From contig NZ_CP071129.1 of assembly GCF_017220215.1 (NCBI RefSeq), positions 2,356,001 through 2,420,000 of the forward strand: a DNA stretch of 64,000 nt. Direction: 5' to 3'. Below, in pieces: positions 1 through 8,778 of this stretch; the first letter of the stretch is position 1, and each line of letters opens with the position of its first letter. A model generated the notes under the pieces. That model worked only from the letters and a program-made list of their open reading frames with translations. It was not told where the DNA came from and ran no database searches. The DNA is from Caballeronia sp. M1242 (GTDB lineage: Bacteria > Pseudomonadota > Gammaproteobacteria > Burkholderiales > Burkholderiaceae). Both the position numbers and the translations under genes were made by a program.

Positions 1-495
1 CAGCGGCTTGCCGTCCGTCGTCAGGAATTGCAGGTCGGAACCGCCTGCGTTCGACGTGCGGCACAGCACGATCACGCCCTTGCCTTCATGCGCGAGATAC
101 GGCTCGATGGAATCGAAACCCATGTACGGATTCACCGTCACGGCGTCCGCTTTGTAGCGCTCGAACGCTTCCTTCGCGTATTGCTCGGCCGTGCTGCCGA
201 TATCGCCACGCTTCGCATCGAGAATGACCGGCAGGCCCGCGTGCTTTTCATGGATATGCGCGATCAGCGCTTCGAGCTGATCTTCCGCGCGATGCGCGGC
301 GAAGTACGCGATCTGCGGCTTGAACGACGACGCGTACGGCGCGGTGGCATCGACGATGGTCTTGCAGAACTCGAAGATCGCGTCGGCGCGGCCCGCGAGC
401 GCGCCGGGAAACTTCGACGGCTCGGGATCGAGGCCGACGCACAGGAGCGATTGCGTGCGCGACCACGCGGCGTTGAGCGACTGGATGAAAGACAT
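1..495 (-). CDS. pyrF: orotidine 5'-phosphate decarboxylase, 3'-truncated by window edge
   Basis: Decarboxylates OMP to UMP, the last step of de novo pyrimidine synthesis, in the cytosol. The start is the ATG at 495 (protein begins [20 protein letters not shown]). The 165 visible codons run off the window at position 1, so the C-terminus is missing. The catalytic segment [15 protein letters not shown] is present. Its Asp-Ala-Lys-Arg-Gly-Asp form is typical of the longer 'type 2' PyrF found in Burkholderia and mycobacteria. The gene lies 131 bases after the aldose epimerase gene on the same strand. It probably has its own promoter, because its function is unrelated to the sugar cluster. Confidence 0.93.
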   Translation of the reverse strand, partial: MSFIQSLNAAWSRTQSLLCVGLDPEPSKFPGALAGRADAIFEFCKTIVDATAPYASSFKPQIAYFAAHRAEDQLEALIAHIHEKHAGLPVILDAKRGDIGSTAEQYAKEAFERYKADAVTVNPYMGFDSIEPYLAHEGKGVIVLCRTSNAGGSDLQFLTTDGKPL

Positions 496-561
496 GGGAA
501 AAATCGGCGGAAAGGGATGCCACGCATTTTAACGTGCGCGGCATCGCTTTCCTGTTCGGGC

Positions 562-633
562 GTTTGGCGCGTTCGGCGCGTTCGGCGCGTTCAGCGGGTT
601 TGGCGGGTTTGGCGGGTTTGGCGCGTTCAGCGC
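562..633. repeat. 9-bp tandem repeat (minisatellite), 8 units
   Basis: Eight contiguous 9-mers fit GTTYRGCGS (562-570, 571-579, 580-588, 589-597, 598-606, 607-615, 616-624, 625-633). Units are GTTTGGCGC, GTTCGGCGC, GTTCAGCGG or GTTTGGCGG. The stop codon of the aldose 1-epimerase gene (627-629) lies in the last unit. The array therefore fills the galM-like/pyrF intergenic space. Confidence 0.85.
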
Positions 634-1733
634 GCGAGCGCCGCGCGGCCTCGCGCCTTCGCTCCCGCACGCGTGCGCGGCCGGCCGCGGCGCGCGGCCT
701 CGCCGGTGCGCTCGACGGTGAAGCGGAACTCGCGCGAAAGCCGCTCGCCGGGCGCGAGCACTGTCATGCCGTTCGCCTCGCCGCCGCCCGGCAGGTTCAC
801 CGCGTTGATCGGATGATCGACCGGCTCGAAGCAGAAGAAGTCCTCGCCCGGTGGCGCATAAAGCACGTAGTAATCGGTGTCCGCGGCAATCGTCAGCGAT
901 AGACGGCGCCTCGGCCAGAGCACGCTCGTGCGTCCGCTCCAGCCGGTGAACGCGTTGTTCACCATTTCGGACGGCATCGGATACGCGACGCCGAATTGCC
1001 ACGCGGGCGGCGCGGGCACATGGCGCACCGGAAGCCAGTCGTCGCCACAAAGCCACAGTCCGCCCGCCGCCGCCGAAAGCTCCGTATCGGCTTCGCGCAT
1101 CAGAAACGGGTGCAAGCCAAGACCGAAGGGGAGCGCCTCGTCGCCGGTGTTTTGCACGTCGAGCGTGACGACGAGCGTAGCTTCGTCGAGCGCATACGTC
1201 TGCGACGCGCGAAACGAGTACGGCTTGCCGTCGCTGCGCTCGAACGCAAGCCGCACGCGAGTCGCCTCTTCTTCTTCGACGGTCCACGCGCCGAGCCAGC
1301 CGTCGCCGTGCAGCGGCAGCGGCTCATCCGGGCGATTGCGCGGCACGTCGATGGCGCGTCCGGAGAATCGAAAATGCCCGTTGCCGATGCGGTTCGAATA
1401 CGGCAAGAGCGGATAACACGCGAGCTGGTTCGGATCGGTGTCCGGGCCCGGTTCGGCGCACGGCCGGAAAATCGGCACGAGGGCGCCTTCGTGACGCCAG
1501 TCGAAACGCGTGACGCCGCCGCCGAGCGCCGGCGCGACATCGAGCCTCAAGTGCGCGTTCGCGAGCGTGATGCAGCCTTCGACGGCCGCGCCGCCAATGG
1601 CGACGACCGCCGTGCTCGGCCCCGGCCGGATCGGCGGTTCGGCGGCGGCCGCGAGCCGCGAACGGCGCGCGTTCGCCTGCGCCGTGGACGCGGACGGCCT
1701 ATTCACCCTTTGCTCATTGCGCGCAACCGTCAT
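627..1733 (-). CDS. aldose 1-epimerase family protein (GalM-like)
   Basis: Predicted mutarotase-fold enzyme that interconverts alpha and beta anomers of an aldose such as galactose or arabinose. The chosen ATG at 1733 gives 368 aa. The conserved family region starts only near residue 60 (ITLANAHLRLDVAPALGGGV), so an internal start is possible. Catalytic-type landmarks are the NRIGNGHFRF segment, the LPLHGDGW histidine segment, and LGLHPFL, which carries the second conserved His. The C-terminus is a low-complexity Arg/Ala tail running into the 9-bp repeats. It is the last gene of the sugar cluster, 92 bases after the SMP-30 lactonase gene. Family recognition is firm; the exact sugar is inferred from neighbours. 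Confidence 0.85.
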   Translation of the reverse strand: MTVARNEQRVNRPSASTAQANARRSRLAAAAEPPIRPGPSTAVVAIGGAAVEGCITLANAHLRLDVAPALGGGVTRFDWRHEGALVPIFRPCAEPGPDTDPNQLACYPLLPYSNRIGNGHFRFSGRAIDVPRNRPDEPLPLHGDGWLGAWTVEEEEATRVRLAFERSDGKPYSFRASQTYALDEATLVVTLDVQNTGDEALPFGLGLHPFLMREADTELSAAAGGLWLCGDDWLPVRHVPAPPAWQFGVAYPMPSEMVNNAFTGWSGRTSVLWPRRRLSLTIAADTDYYVLYAPPGEDFFCFEPVDHPINAVNLPGGGEANGMTVLAPGERLSREFRFTVERTGEAARRGRPRTRAGAKARGRAALAR

Positions 1734-1825
1734 GACCTGTGCTCCATCGAGAGGCGAAAAACCCGGCGCGGCCGCGGCCGGGGGCTGGACGGGCGGCGCG
1801 TCGGATCGCGCGCCGCCTCGGTTTC

Positions 1826-2737
1826 TTATGCTTGCGGCTTGCCCGCGAAAACCGGCTCCGCGATGCCGCGCACGCCGGGCTGCGCGGTGAAGATGCCGCC
1901 TGCGTGGGCGTCGGTCTTGAGCGCGTCTTCGCTCAAGCCGATGCGCGCTGTCGTCACGAAGAGCGTATCGAGCGAGTCGCCGCCGAACGCGACGCAACTC
2001 GGCTGCGCGCTCGGCACCTCGATGCGCGCCGTCTCGCGGCCATCCGGCGCGTAGCGCACCACGCGCCGCCCGCCCCACTGCGCGTTCCACAGGCCGCCTT
2101 CTGCGTCGACCGTGGAGCCGTCGGGCGCGCCGGTATCGTCCGTCAATTCGACGAACACGCGGTCGTTCGCGAGGCTCGGGTAATCGCAGACGCGAATGCG
2201 TCGCGTCGGCGTATCGCAGTAGTAGAGCGTCGTGCCGTCAGGACTGAACGCGGTGCTGTTGTTGATCGCGCACTGCCCGAGCGGCAGGCGCTCCAGCGAC
2301 AAATCCAGGTTCAACCGATAGTAAGCGCCGAGCGGCTCTGCATCGTCCACGTCGTGCTTCGTGCCGAACACGAAGCGCCCTTCGCGGTCGCAGCGGCCGT
2401 CGTTCAGGCGCGTCGGCAGGCCGGCTTCCACTTCCGTGATCGTCTCGATCTTGCCCGTCGAGAACTGGAAGAACGCGAGCCGCGACGCAAGCCCGAGCAG
2501 CACGACGTCCGGGTCCGCGCAGAGCGCGAAGCACGCGAGGCGCTCCGGCATGTCGAAGGCTTCGGTCGATCCGTCGCGCGGATCGTATCGCAGGAACCGC
2601 TTGCCTTCGATGTCCGTCCAGTAGAACCGCCCGCTCGCGGCGCACCACGTCGCGCCCTCGCCGAGCGCGCACCGGCTGTCGATCAGAAGACGTGCCTCGG
2701 TTGCATCGGTCGCGCCGCTTTGGTTCATTAGACCCAT
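1826..2737 (-). CDS. SMP-30/gluconolactonase family sugar lactonase
   Basis: A 303-aa six-bladed beta-propeller lactonase. It is expected to hydrolyse the aldonolactone (galactono- or arabinono-lactone) made by the neighbouring dehydrogenase. Family signatures include LGEGATW at the N-terminus, which carries the first metal-binding Glu. Others are RLNDGRCDREGRFVFGT, NSTAFSPDGTTLYYCDT and GAPDGSTVDAEGGLWNAQW, which carry the metal-binding Asn and Asp residues. It overlaps the upstream SDR gene by 10 bases (2728-2737), suggesting translational coupling. No signal peptide is evident, so it should be cytosolic. Substrate is inferred from context. Confidence 0.9.
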   Translation of the reverse strand: MGLMNQSGATDATEARLLIDSRCALGEGATWCAASGRFYWTDIEGKRFLRYDPRDGSTEAFDMPERLACFALCADPDVVLLGLASRLAFFQFSTGKIETITEVEAGLPTRLNDGRCDREGRFVFGTKHDVDDAEPLGAYYRLNLDLSLERLPLGQCAINNSTAFSPDGTTLYYCDTPTRRIRVCDYPSLANDRVFVELTDDTGAPDGSTVDAEGGLWNAQWGGRRVVRYAPDGRETARIEVPSAQPSCVAFGGDSLDTLFVTTARIGLSEDALKTDAHAGGIFTAQPGVRGIAEPVFAGKPQA

Positions 2738-3516
2738 CCTCCGTCGATGATGATTTCCTGCGCCGTCATCATGCTGCTATCGTCCGATGCGAGAAAGAGC
2801 GCGGCGCGCGCGAGATGCTCGGGCAGCACTTCGGCGTCGATGCACTGTCCCTGCTTGATCGCGAGCTTGCCCGCCTCGTCGAGCCACAGGCGCTTCTGCT
2901 TTTCCGTCATCACCCAGCCGGGCACCAGCGAATTCGCGCGGATGCCGAACTTGCCGAGGTCGCGCGCGAGACCGCGCGTCAAGCCCTGCACCGCCGATTT
3001 TGCCGTCACGTACACGGGCAGATTCGGGTTCTTAAGCATCCAGCTGACGGAGCCGAGATTGATGATCGAGCCGCCGCCGAGTTGCTTCATGTCGTCGACG
3101 ACCGCCTGCGCCGCGAAGAACTGGTGACGGATATTCACCGCGATGCCCCAATCGAACGATTCGGGCGTGACTTCCTCAATCGTATGACGCTTGTCGTTGG
3201 CCGCGTTGTTCACGAGCACGCCGATCGGCCCGAGCGCGCCGCGCACATCCGCGATGCCTTGGCGCAATGCGTCGATGTCCGTCAGGTCCACGCGCAGGAA
3301 CATCGGCCGCGTGCGGTCCGCGCCAAGGTCCGCGCCGAGCCGGTCGGCCAGCGCCTCGCCGGCTTCGGTGTCGATATCGAAGAACGCCACTTTCGCGCCC
3401 TGATCGAAGAAATGCTCGACGAACGCCGCGCCGATGCCGGTCGCGCCGCCCGTGATGAGCACGGTCTTGCCCGCGAGGCTCGGGTAGCGCGCGAGGGATT
3501 TGTCGATGGATGTCAT
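2728..3516 (-). CDS. SDR family dehydrogenase, probable aldose 1-dehydrogenase
   Basis: A 262-aa classical short-chain dehydrogenase. The Rossmann glycine motif TGGATGIG is at about residues 22-29. NNAAND, which replaces the canonical NNAG motif, is near residue 107. The catalytic region has a Ser in LGSVSW and YVTAK (Tyr-x-x-x-Lys). DIDTEAG after beta-2 carries an acidic residue, suggesting NAD rather than NADP preference. Its position between the araFGH transporter and a lactonase fits oxidation of arabinose or galactose to the lactone. It starts 16 bases after araH. A second SDR lies at 7287-8066, and the sequence cannot settle which one is the sugar 1-dehydrogenase. Confidence 0.85.
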   Translation of the reverse strand: MTSIDKSLARYPSLAGKTVLITGGATGIGAAFVEHFFDQGAKVAFFDIDTEAGEALADRLGADLGADRTRPMFLRVDLTDIDALRQGIADVRGALGPIGVLVNNAANDKRHTIEEVTPESFDWGIAVNIRHQFFAAQAVVDDMKQLGGGSIINLGSVSWMLKNPNLPVYVTAKSAVQGLTRGLARDLGKFGIRANSLVPGWVMTEKQKRLWLDEAGKLAIKQGQCIDAEVLPEHLARAALFLASDDSSMMTAQEIIIDGGWV

Positions 3517-3532
3517 ATGTTTCGCCGTCCTT

Positions 3533-4549
3533 TCAGTCGCGCGATCCGCGATTTTTCAACTGGTCTAGCAACACGGCAGCGAGCAGAATCGCGCCGCGCA
3601 CGAGGTACTGATAGAACGCGTCGATGTTCAACAGGTTCATCACGTTCTCGACCGTGCCCATGATGAGCACGCCGATCACCACGCCGGAAATCGTCGCGCG
3701 GCCGCCGAGCAGCGAGACGCCGCCGAGCACGCAGGCCGAAATCACGTTCAGTTCGAAACCTTGCGCCGCGTTCGGCTGTCCCGACGTGATCCGAGATGCA
3801 AGGATAACGCCTGCGAGCGCCGTTACCGCGCCCTGCACGAGGAAAATCCATACGCGCGTGCGTTCGACATTGATACCCGCGAGCCGCGACGCTTCCGGAT
3901 TGCCGCCGATAGCCAGCGTATTGCGGCCATAAACCGTCTGGTTCAGCAGCACGCCGAACACGATGAAACACGCGAGCGTGACCCAGATCGGCAGAGAAAT
4001 GCCGAGCATGGTGAGGCTGCCGAGTTCGATGAACGTATCCGACGACACGCCCACCGCCTGCCCGTGCGACACGATAAAGCCGAGCCCGCGCACGATTTCC
4101 ATGGTCGCGAGCGTGGTGATCAGCGCGTTGATGCGCAGATACGCGATCACCGCGCCGTTCACGAAGCCGATCACCGAGCCTGCCGCCACCGCCGCGATGA
4201 TTGCGATGAAGGTGTTGTTCGTCGCGTTCAGCACCATCGCGCAGAGCACGCCCGCGAACGCGATGGTCGAGCCCACCGACAAGTCGAAGTCGCGCGAGGC
4301 GAGGCAGAACATCATCGTGCAGGCGACCATGCCGATCTGCGAGATCGACAGCGCCAGCCCGAGCATGTTCTCGATGGAGAAAAAGTGATCGACGGTCAGT
4401 GACATCGTGACGAACATCACGATGAAGATCACGATCAGGCTGTATTCCGTGATCTGCTGCCACCACTTCTGCTTGTCGCTTCTCTGCGGGATCAGCGCGT
4501 TCGCGACCGTTTCGCTAGCCTGTCCCACGATGTTTTCTCTGGCTTCCAT
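3533..4549 (-). CDS. araH: L-arabinose-type ABC transporter permease
   Basis: Inner-membrane permease of a pentose/hexose ABC importer of the ribose/arabinose (BPD_transp_2) class, 338 aa. Several hydrophobic helices are visible, including YSLIVIFIVMFVTMSLTV near residues 37-54. The family loop LGGVSLLGGRATISG is present toward the C-terminus. It follows araG by 26 bases, and araF and araG complete the transporter. The assignment to AraH rests mainly on the clear AraF-type binding protein in the same operon. Galactose or another sugar is also possible as a substrate. Confidence 0.9.
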   Translation of the reverse strand: MEARENIVGQASETVANALIPQRSDKQKWWQQITEYSLIVIFIVMFVTMSLTVDHFFSIENMLGLALSISQIGMVACTMMFCLASRDFDLSVGSTIAFAGVLCAMVLNATNNTFIAIIAAVAAGSVIGFVNGAVIAYLRINALITTLATMEIVRGLGFIVSHGQAVGVSSDTFIELGSLTMLGISLPIWVTLACFIVFGVLLNQTVYGRNTLAIGGNPEASRLAGINVERTRVWIFLVQGAVTALAGVILASRITSGQPNAAQGFELNVISACVLGGVSLLGGRATISGVVIGVLIMGTVENVMNLLNIDAFYQYLVRGAILLAAVLLDQLKNRGSRD

Positions 4550-4575
4550 GATTCGTCCCTTGTCCCCTTTAACTT

Positions 4576-6090
4576 TTACGCGGCCTCGGCGACCGTCTCC
4601 GATTGCGGCAGCGCGAGGCTCAGCACCGACTGCTCGTTCGCCTGTCCGCGCGGCAATTCGCCCGCGACGCGCCCCTGCCGCATCACGACGATGCGGTCGG
4701 ACACGCCGAGCACTTCCGGCAGTTCCGACGAGATCATCACGATCGCGCAGCCACGCTCCGCCAGTTGATAGATCACGTTGTAGATTTCGTGCTTCGCGCC
4801 GACGTCGATGCCGCGCGTCGGTTCATCCAGAATCACGACCTTGAGATCCGGCTCGGCGAGCCAGCGCGAGAGAATCGCCTTCTGCTGATTGCCGCCCGAC
4901 AGAAAGCGGATGCGCTGACGGCGGCTCGGCGTCTTGATCTTCAGAAGCTGGATGAAGCGGTCCGCCGTCTCGGCTTCCTTCTTGCGGTCGAGAAAAAGCC
5001 CCGCGCGCAGAAAATGACGGCGGCACGAAATGTTGATGTTCTCCGCGACAGTCGCCATCGCGACGATGCCCTCTTCCTTGCGATCCTCCGGGCACAGCAC
5101 GATGCCGTGGCGAATCGCTTCGCCGGTGCTGCGAATCTTGATCGGCTGGCCGTCGAGCTGGATCGTGCCTTCCTTCTTCTTGTCCGCGCCGTAGATCAGA
5201 TGCATCAGTTCGCTACGCCCCGCGCCGACCAACCCGAAGAACCCGACGATCTCGCCGCGCCGCACCTCGAAGCTCACCGGCGCGGAAAGCGCCTCGCCCT
5301 GCACGTTCTGCACCGCGAAGCGCACGTCGCCCAGTTTGCGCGGACGGTAGTTATAGATATCCGAGATCTCGCGGCCGACCATTTCCTGCACGAGCGTGTC
5401 GCGCGGCACTTCGGCCAAGCGCGTATGCGATGCGATCTTGCGGCCGTCGCGGAAAATGGTGCAGGCGTCGCATAGCTCGTAGATCTCGTCCATGCGGTGC
5501 GAGATATAGATGAGCGCGCGCTTGTCCGCTTTCAGGTCGCGCACGAGCTTGAACAGCACCTCGGTTTCGCGGTGCGAGAGCGAAGAAGTCGGCTCGTCGA
5601 GCGCGATCACGCGTGCATTGCGCAAGAGCGCCTTGCAAATTTCCACCATCTGCCGCTGCGCGATGGAGAGCTTGCGCAGCTTCGCGTTGGGATCGAGATC
5701 GACGCCCATCGCGGCGAGCCGCTCGCGCACGTGCTTTTTCGCCGCGCGCTTGTCCACCCAGCCGAGCCGGTTCGGCAGCGCGCCGAGCAGCAGGTTCTCG
5801 GAGACGGTTAAGTCCGGCACGTACTGCAATTCCTGGTGAATCACCGCGATACCCGATGCAATCGAAGCCGCGGCGCTCCCGAAATGCACTTCGCGGTCGT
5901 CGATGAGCACGCGCCCCGAATCGGGCTGATACTCGCCGCCGAGAATCTTGAGCAAGGTCGATTTACCCGCGCCGTTCTCGCCCATCAAACCGTGAACTTC
6001 GCCGGCGTTGACGTCGAACGACACGCCGTCGAGCGCGCGCACGCCTGGAAACACCTTGCCGATATTGTCAAAACGCAGCGTCGCTGACAC
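4576..6090 (-). CDS. araG: L-arabinose-type ABC transporter ATP-binding protein (duplicated ATPase)
   Basis: Two fused ABC ATPase domains in 504 aa, the usual AraG length. The first Walker A is [12 protein letters not shown] (about residues 38-49). The first signature is degenerate (LSIAQRQM) and is followed by [11 protein letters not shown]. The second domain has the diverged P-loop [10 protein letters not shown], the signature LSGGNQQK, and [12 protein letters not shown]. The start is the GTG at 6090, because a strong ribosome site (AAGGAGG) lies just upstream. The longer upstream reading frame has no comparable site. It lies between araF (58-base gap) and araH (26-base gap). It energises uptake at the cytoplasmic face of the membrane. 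Confidence 0.93.
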   Translation of the reverse strand: MSATLRFDNIGKVFPGVRALDGVSFDVNAGEVHGLMGENGAGKSTLLKILGGEYQPDSGRVLIDDREVHFGSAAASIASGIAVIHQELQYVPDLTVSENLLLGALPNRLGWVDKRAAKKHVRERLAAMGVDLDPNAKLRKLSIAQRQMVEICKALLRNARVIALDEPTSSLSHRETEVLFKLVRDLKADKRALIYISHRMDEIYELCDACTIFRDGRKIASHTRLAEVPRDTLVQEMVGREISDIYNYRPRKLGDVRFAVQNVQGEALSAPVSFEVRRGEIVGFFGLVGAGRSELMHLIYGADKKKEGTIQLDGQPIKIRSTGEAIRHGIVLCPEDRKEEGIVAMATVAENINISCRRHFLRAGLFLDRKKEAETADRFIQLLKIKTPSRRQRIRFLSGGNQQKAILSRWLAEPDLKVVILDEPTRGIDVGAKHEIYNVIYQLAERGCAIVMISSELPEVLGVSDRIVVMRQGRVAGELPRGQANEQSVLSLALPQSETVAEAA

Positions 6091-6148
6091 ATCGCCTCCT
6101 TGTTCTGCGCGGGCCGCGCTGTCATGCGGCCCGCCTGCCTCGATGGAT

Positions 6149-7156
6149 TTAGTTCGACGCCAGGCCCATTTGCTGACGCACCGACGACACGTTCTCACGC
6201 GTGGCGAGCATGCCGGTCGTGAGCGTGAGCGGCGGCGGCGCCTTGCCGTCCTTGATCCACGCGTACATCAGTTCGGAGGTCTCTTCGCCGTGACGCTTCG
6301 GGCTGATGATGACCGTGCCGAAGAAGCCCGTCGGGTTCGGCTTCTTGAACTCGTTGAGCGCCGAATCGGAGCCGCCGATGCCGATGCCGATCATGTTGTC
6401 CGCCTTGAAGCCGCGTCCTTCCGCCGCGCGCACCGCGCCGAGCACGGCTTCGTCGTTCAGGCCGTAGGCGACCCAGTGCTTGAACTGCGGGTTCTTCGTG
6501 AGCGCGATGTTCGCCGCGTTGAACGCGTTCTCCGTGTCGGTCTTCGCTTGCGGCGCGGCGATCACGTTCGCCTTCGGGAAACCGGCGGCGAGAAGCGCGT
6601 CGGTCGCGCCGCTCGTGCGGTCATGCGCGGTCGGCAACTGCTCATAAGTCACGTCGATCGCGCCGACATCCTTCATGTCCCAGCCGCGCTTCTTGATTTC
6701 GGCGGCGATGCCGTCGCCCACCTGCTTGCCGATGTTGTAGGCCGAAATGCCCATGTGCGGCACCGACTCGATCGGCTTGCCGGAACCATCGACGAGGCGG
6801 TCATCCACCGTCATCATCTTCAGCTTGTCGGCCTTCGCCTTCGCGACGATGCCCGGCCCGAGCTTCACGTCCGGCGTGCAGATGATGAAACCCTGCGCCT
6901 TCTGCGCGGCGAGGTTGTCGATCGCGCTCATCACCTTTTCGCCCGACGGCGCGCCGATCTTCACGAGCGTGAAGCCCTTCTCCTTGGCGGCGGTCTCGGC
7001 GAACTTCCATTCGTCCTGGAACCACGGCTCTTCCGGCTGCTTCACGAGAAAGCCGATCTTGATGTCGTCGGCGGCCTGCGCGACGGGCGCGGCGATCATC
7101 GTGGCGCTCGTGGCCGTGGCGGCGGCGATCAGCGTGAGGAACAGTCTGCGTTTCAT
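6149..7156 (-). CDS. araF: periplasmic L-arabinose-binding protein
   Basis: Solute-binding protein of the ABC importer, 335 aa, with a Sec signal peptide (MKRRLFLTL... ending VAQA) and predicted cleavage before ADDIKIG. The mature N-terminus [19 protein letters not shown] closely resembles E. coli AraF. So do [15 protein letters not shown], and [20 protein letters not shown]. AraF-type proteins bind L-arabinose and also D-galactose, which fits either branch of the oxidative pathway encoded around it. It is the first transporter gene, 130 bases downstream of the second SDR gene. This larger gap could hold a secondary promoter or a processing site. Confidence 0.93.
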   Translation of the reverse strand: MKRRLFLTLIAAATATSATMIAAPVAQAADDIKIGFLVKQPEEPWFQDEWKFAETAAKEKGFTLVKIGAPSGEKVMSAIDNLAAQKAQGFIICTPDVKLGPGIVAKAKADKLKMMTVDDRLVDGSGKPIESVPHMGISAYNIGKQVGDGIAAEIKKRGWDMKDVGAIDVTYEQLPTAHDRTSGATDALLAAGFPKANVIAAPQAKTDTENAFNAANIALTKNPQFKHWVAYGLNDEAVLGAVRAAEGRGFKADNMIGIGIGGSDSALNEFKKPNPTGFFGTVIISPKRHGEETSELMYAWIKDGKAPPPLTLTTGMLATRENVSSVRQQMGLASN

Positions 7157-7286
7157 CTTTTGTCTCCCGACTTTTTCCGTTGTCTCAAAATACCCGCGTG
7201 CGGGCGGTAAAAAGCGTGTGGCCGCGTGTCATTCTGCGTGGATGCCGCACCGCGGCCAGTGCGTCATTTCTTCGATACGTGCGTCT

Positions 7287-8066
7287 TTAGTCGTGATAGA
7301 GCGCGGAACGCCCGCCATCTACCGTGATGCAACTCGCGTTGATGAACGGCGCTTCGTCCGATGCGAGGAACACCGCCGTCATCGCGACTTCCTGCGGCTT
7401 GCCGATGCGCTTCATCGGCTGGAGATCGAGCGTCGCCTGCCGCGCTGCCTTCGGATCGGCTTGCGAGTCCCACCAGTCCAGCGTCAATTGCGTTTCGATG
7501 TAACCCGGCGCGATGGCATTCACGCGCACGTTGTTCGGCGCGTATTCGATGCCGAGCGCGCGCGTCAGGCCGATGACGCCGTGCTTCGCGACCGGATACG
7601 GAAAGCAGCCCGGGATGATCTTGAAGCTATGCGTCGAGGCGATATTCACGATGCTGCCCCGGCCGCGTTCCACCATGCCCGGCAGCACCGCGCGGCAGCC
7701 GTTCCACACGCCGTCGAGATCGACGGCGAAGCAGCGCCGCCAGTCGTCGTCGGTCATGGTGAGCGGATCGCAGAACACGTTGATGCCGGCGTTGTTCACG
7801 AGCGTGTCGAGCGCGCCGAACTTCGCTTCCGTTTGCGCGACGGCGTCTTTCACTGACGCGCTTTGCGTCACGTCGGTCTGCACCGCAATGACGCGCTCGG
7901 ATTGCGTTTCGTCGGCGATGCGCTTCGCCGTCTCGCGCGCCGTCTCGATATCCAGTTCCGCGAGCGCGACCGCCGCGCCTTCGCGCGCGAACGCCAGCGC
8001 GATCGCCGCGCCGATGCCGCGGCCCGCGCCGGTGACCATCGCGACTTTGCCGGCGAGCCGGTTCAT
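7287..8066 (-). CDS. SDR family oxidoreductase (sugar dehydrogenase type)
   Basis: A 259-aa classical short-chain dehydrogenase. It has TGAGRGIG at about residues 12-19, the NNAG motif (LVNNAGINVF), and VNIASTHS with the catalytic Ser. YPVAKHG supplies Tyr-x-x-x-Lys, and the C-terminal region begins IAPGYIETQ. An acidic residue after beta-2 (AELDIET) suggests NAD use. It overlaps dgoA by four bases (8063-8066) and precedes the transporter genes. It is a second, clearly distinct SDR in the cluster. It may be the galactose/arabinose 1-dehydrogenase or act on a later intermediate. Confidence 0.85.
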   Translation of the reverse strand: MNRLAGKVAMVTGAGRGIGAAIALAFAREGAAVALAELDIETARETAKRIADETQSERVIAVQTDVTQSASVKDAVAQTEAKFGALDTLVNNAGINVFCDPLTMTDDDWRRCFAVDLDGVWNGCRAVLPGMVERGRGSIVNIASTHSFKIIPGCFPYPVAKHGVIGLTRALGIEYAPNNVRVNAIAPGYIETQLTLDWWDSQADPKAARQATLDLQPMKRIGKPQEVAMTAVFLASDEAPFINASCITVDGGRSALYHD

Positions 8067-8740
8067 CGCTTCTCACCCTTCGCGATGGCGAGTCCTTCGA
8101 CGAACGCCTTCGCGTGCGATGCCGTCACGCTCACGCTTTGCCCCGGCTTGTAGAGCGCCGAGCCTAGGCCGAAGCCGTTCGCGCCCGCCGTGAGAAACGG
8201 CCCCATGTTGTCCGGCGCGATGCCGCCGACCGGCACCAGCGGCACTTCTTTCGCGATGACCGCCCGCCACGCCTTCACCACCGTCGGGCCGAGTTGCTCG
8301 GCGGGAAACATTTTCAGCACGTCCGCACCGTTCTTCAGCGCGAGAAAACCTTCGTTCGGCGTGGCCACGCCCGGCGCGCACGCGAGTCCGTGCGCCTTCG
8401 CGGCCCGCACGACATCGCCGTCGCTGTGCGGCATCACGATCAGTTCGCCGCCCGCGTCCTTCACGTTGTCCACGTAGCTCGGATGCAGCACCGTGCCCGC
8501 CCCGACGATGGCGTCGTCCGGCAGCGCCTGCCGGATCGCCGAGATGCTGTCGAACGGCTGCGGCGAATTGAGCGGCACCTCGACGATGCGAAAGCCCGCT
8601 TCGTAGAGCGCGCGGCCGTGCTCGGCGGCATCGGCGGGCGTGACGCCGCGCAGGATTGCGATGAGCGGACACTGGGCGAACGCCTTCGCGAGACCGGCGT
8701 GCATCTCGTACGGCCCCGGCAGATTGATGTGAGGTTGCAT
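8063..8740 (-). CDS. dgoA: 2-dehydro-3-deoxy-6-phosphogalactonate aldolase
   Basis: Class I aldolase of the KDPG/KDPGal family, 225 aa. It splits 2-keto-3-deoxy-6-phosphogalactonate into pyruvate and glyceraldehyde 3-phosphate. Motifs include CPLIAILRGVTPADA at the N-terminus with the conserved Arg. FRIVEVPLNSP carries the catalytic Glu and VGAGTVL the conserved loop. The Schiff-base Lys is probably in the DVLKMFPAEQLGP stretch. It starts 39 bases after dgoK and overlaps the next SDR by four bases. The adjacent kinase makes the galactonate version (DgoA) more likely than an Entner-Doudoroff Eda. Confidence 0.92.
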   Translation of the reverse strand: MQPHINLPGPYEMHAGLAKAFAQCPLIAILRGVTPADAAEHGRALYEAGFRIVEVPLNSPQPFDSISAIRQALPDDAIVGAGTVLHPSYVDNVKDAGGELIVMPHSDGDVVRAAKAHGLACAPGVATPNEGFLALKNGADVLKMFPAEQLGPTVVKAWRAVIAKEVPLVPVGGIAPDNMGPFLTAGANGFGLGSALYKPGQSVSVTASHAKAFVEGLAIAKGEKR

Positions 8741-8778
8741 CGTCTTGCTCCTTGCGTGTTCGGGTTCGTCTGCGTGCG

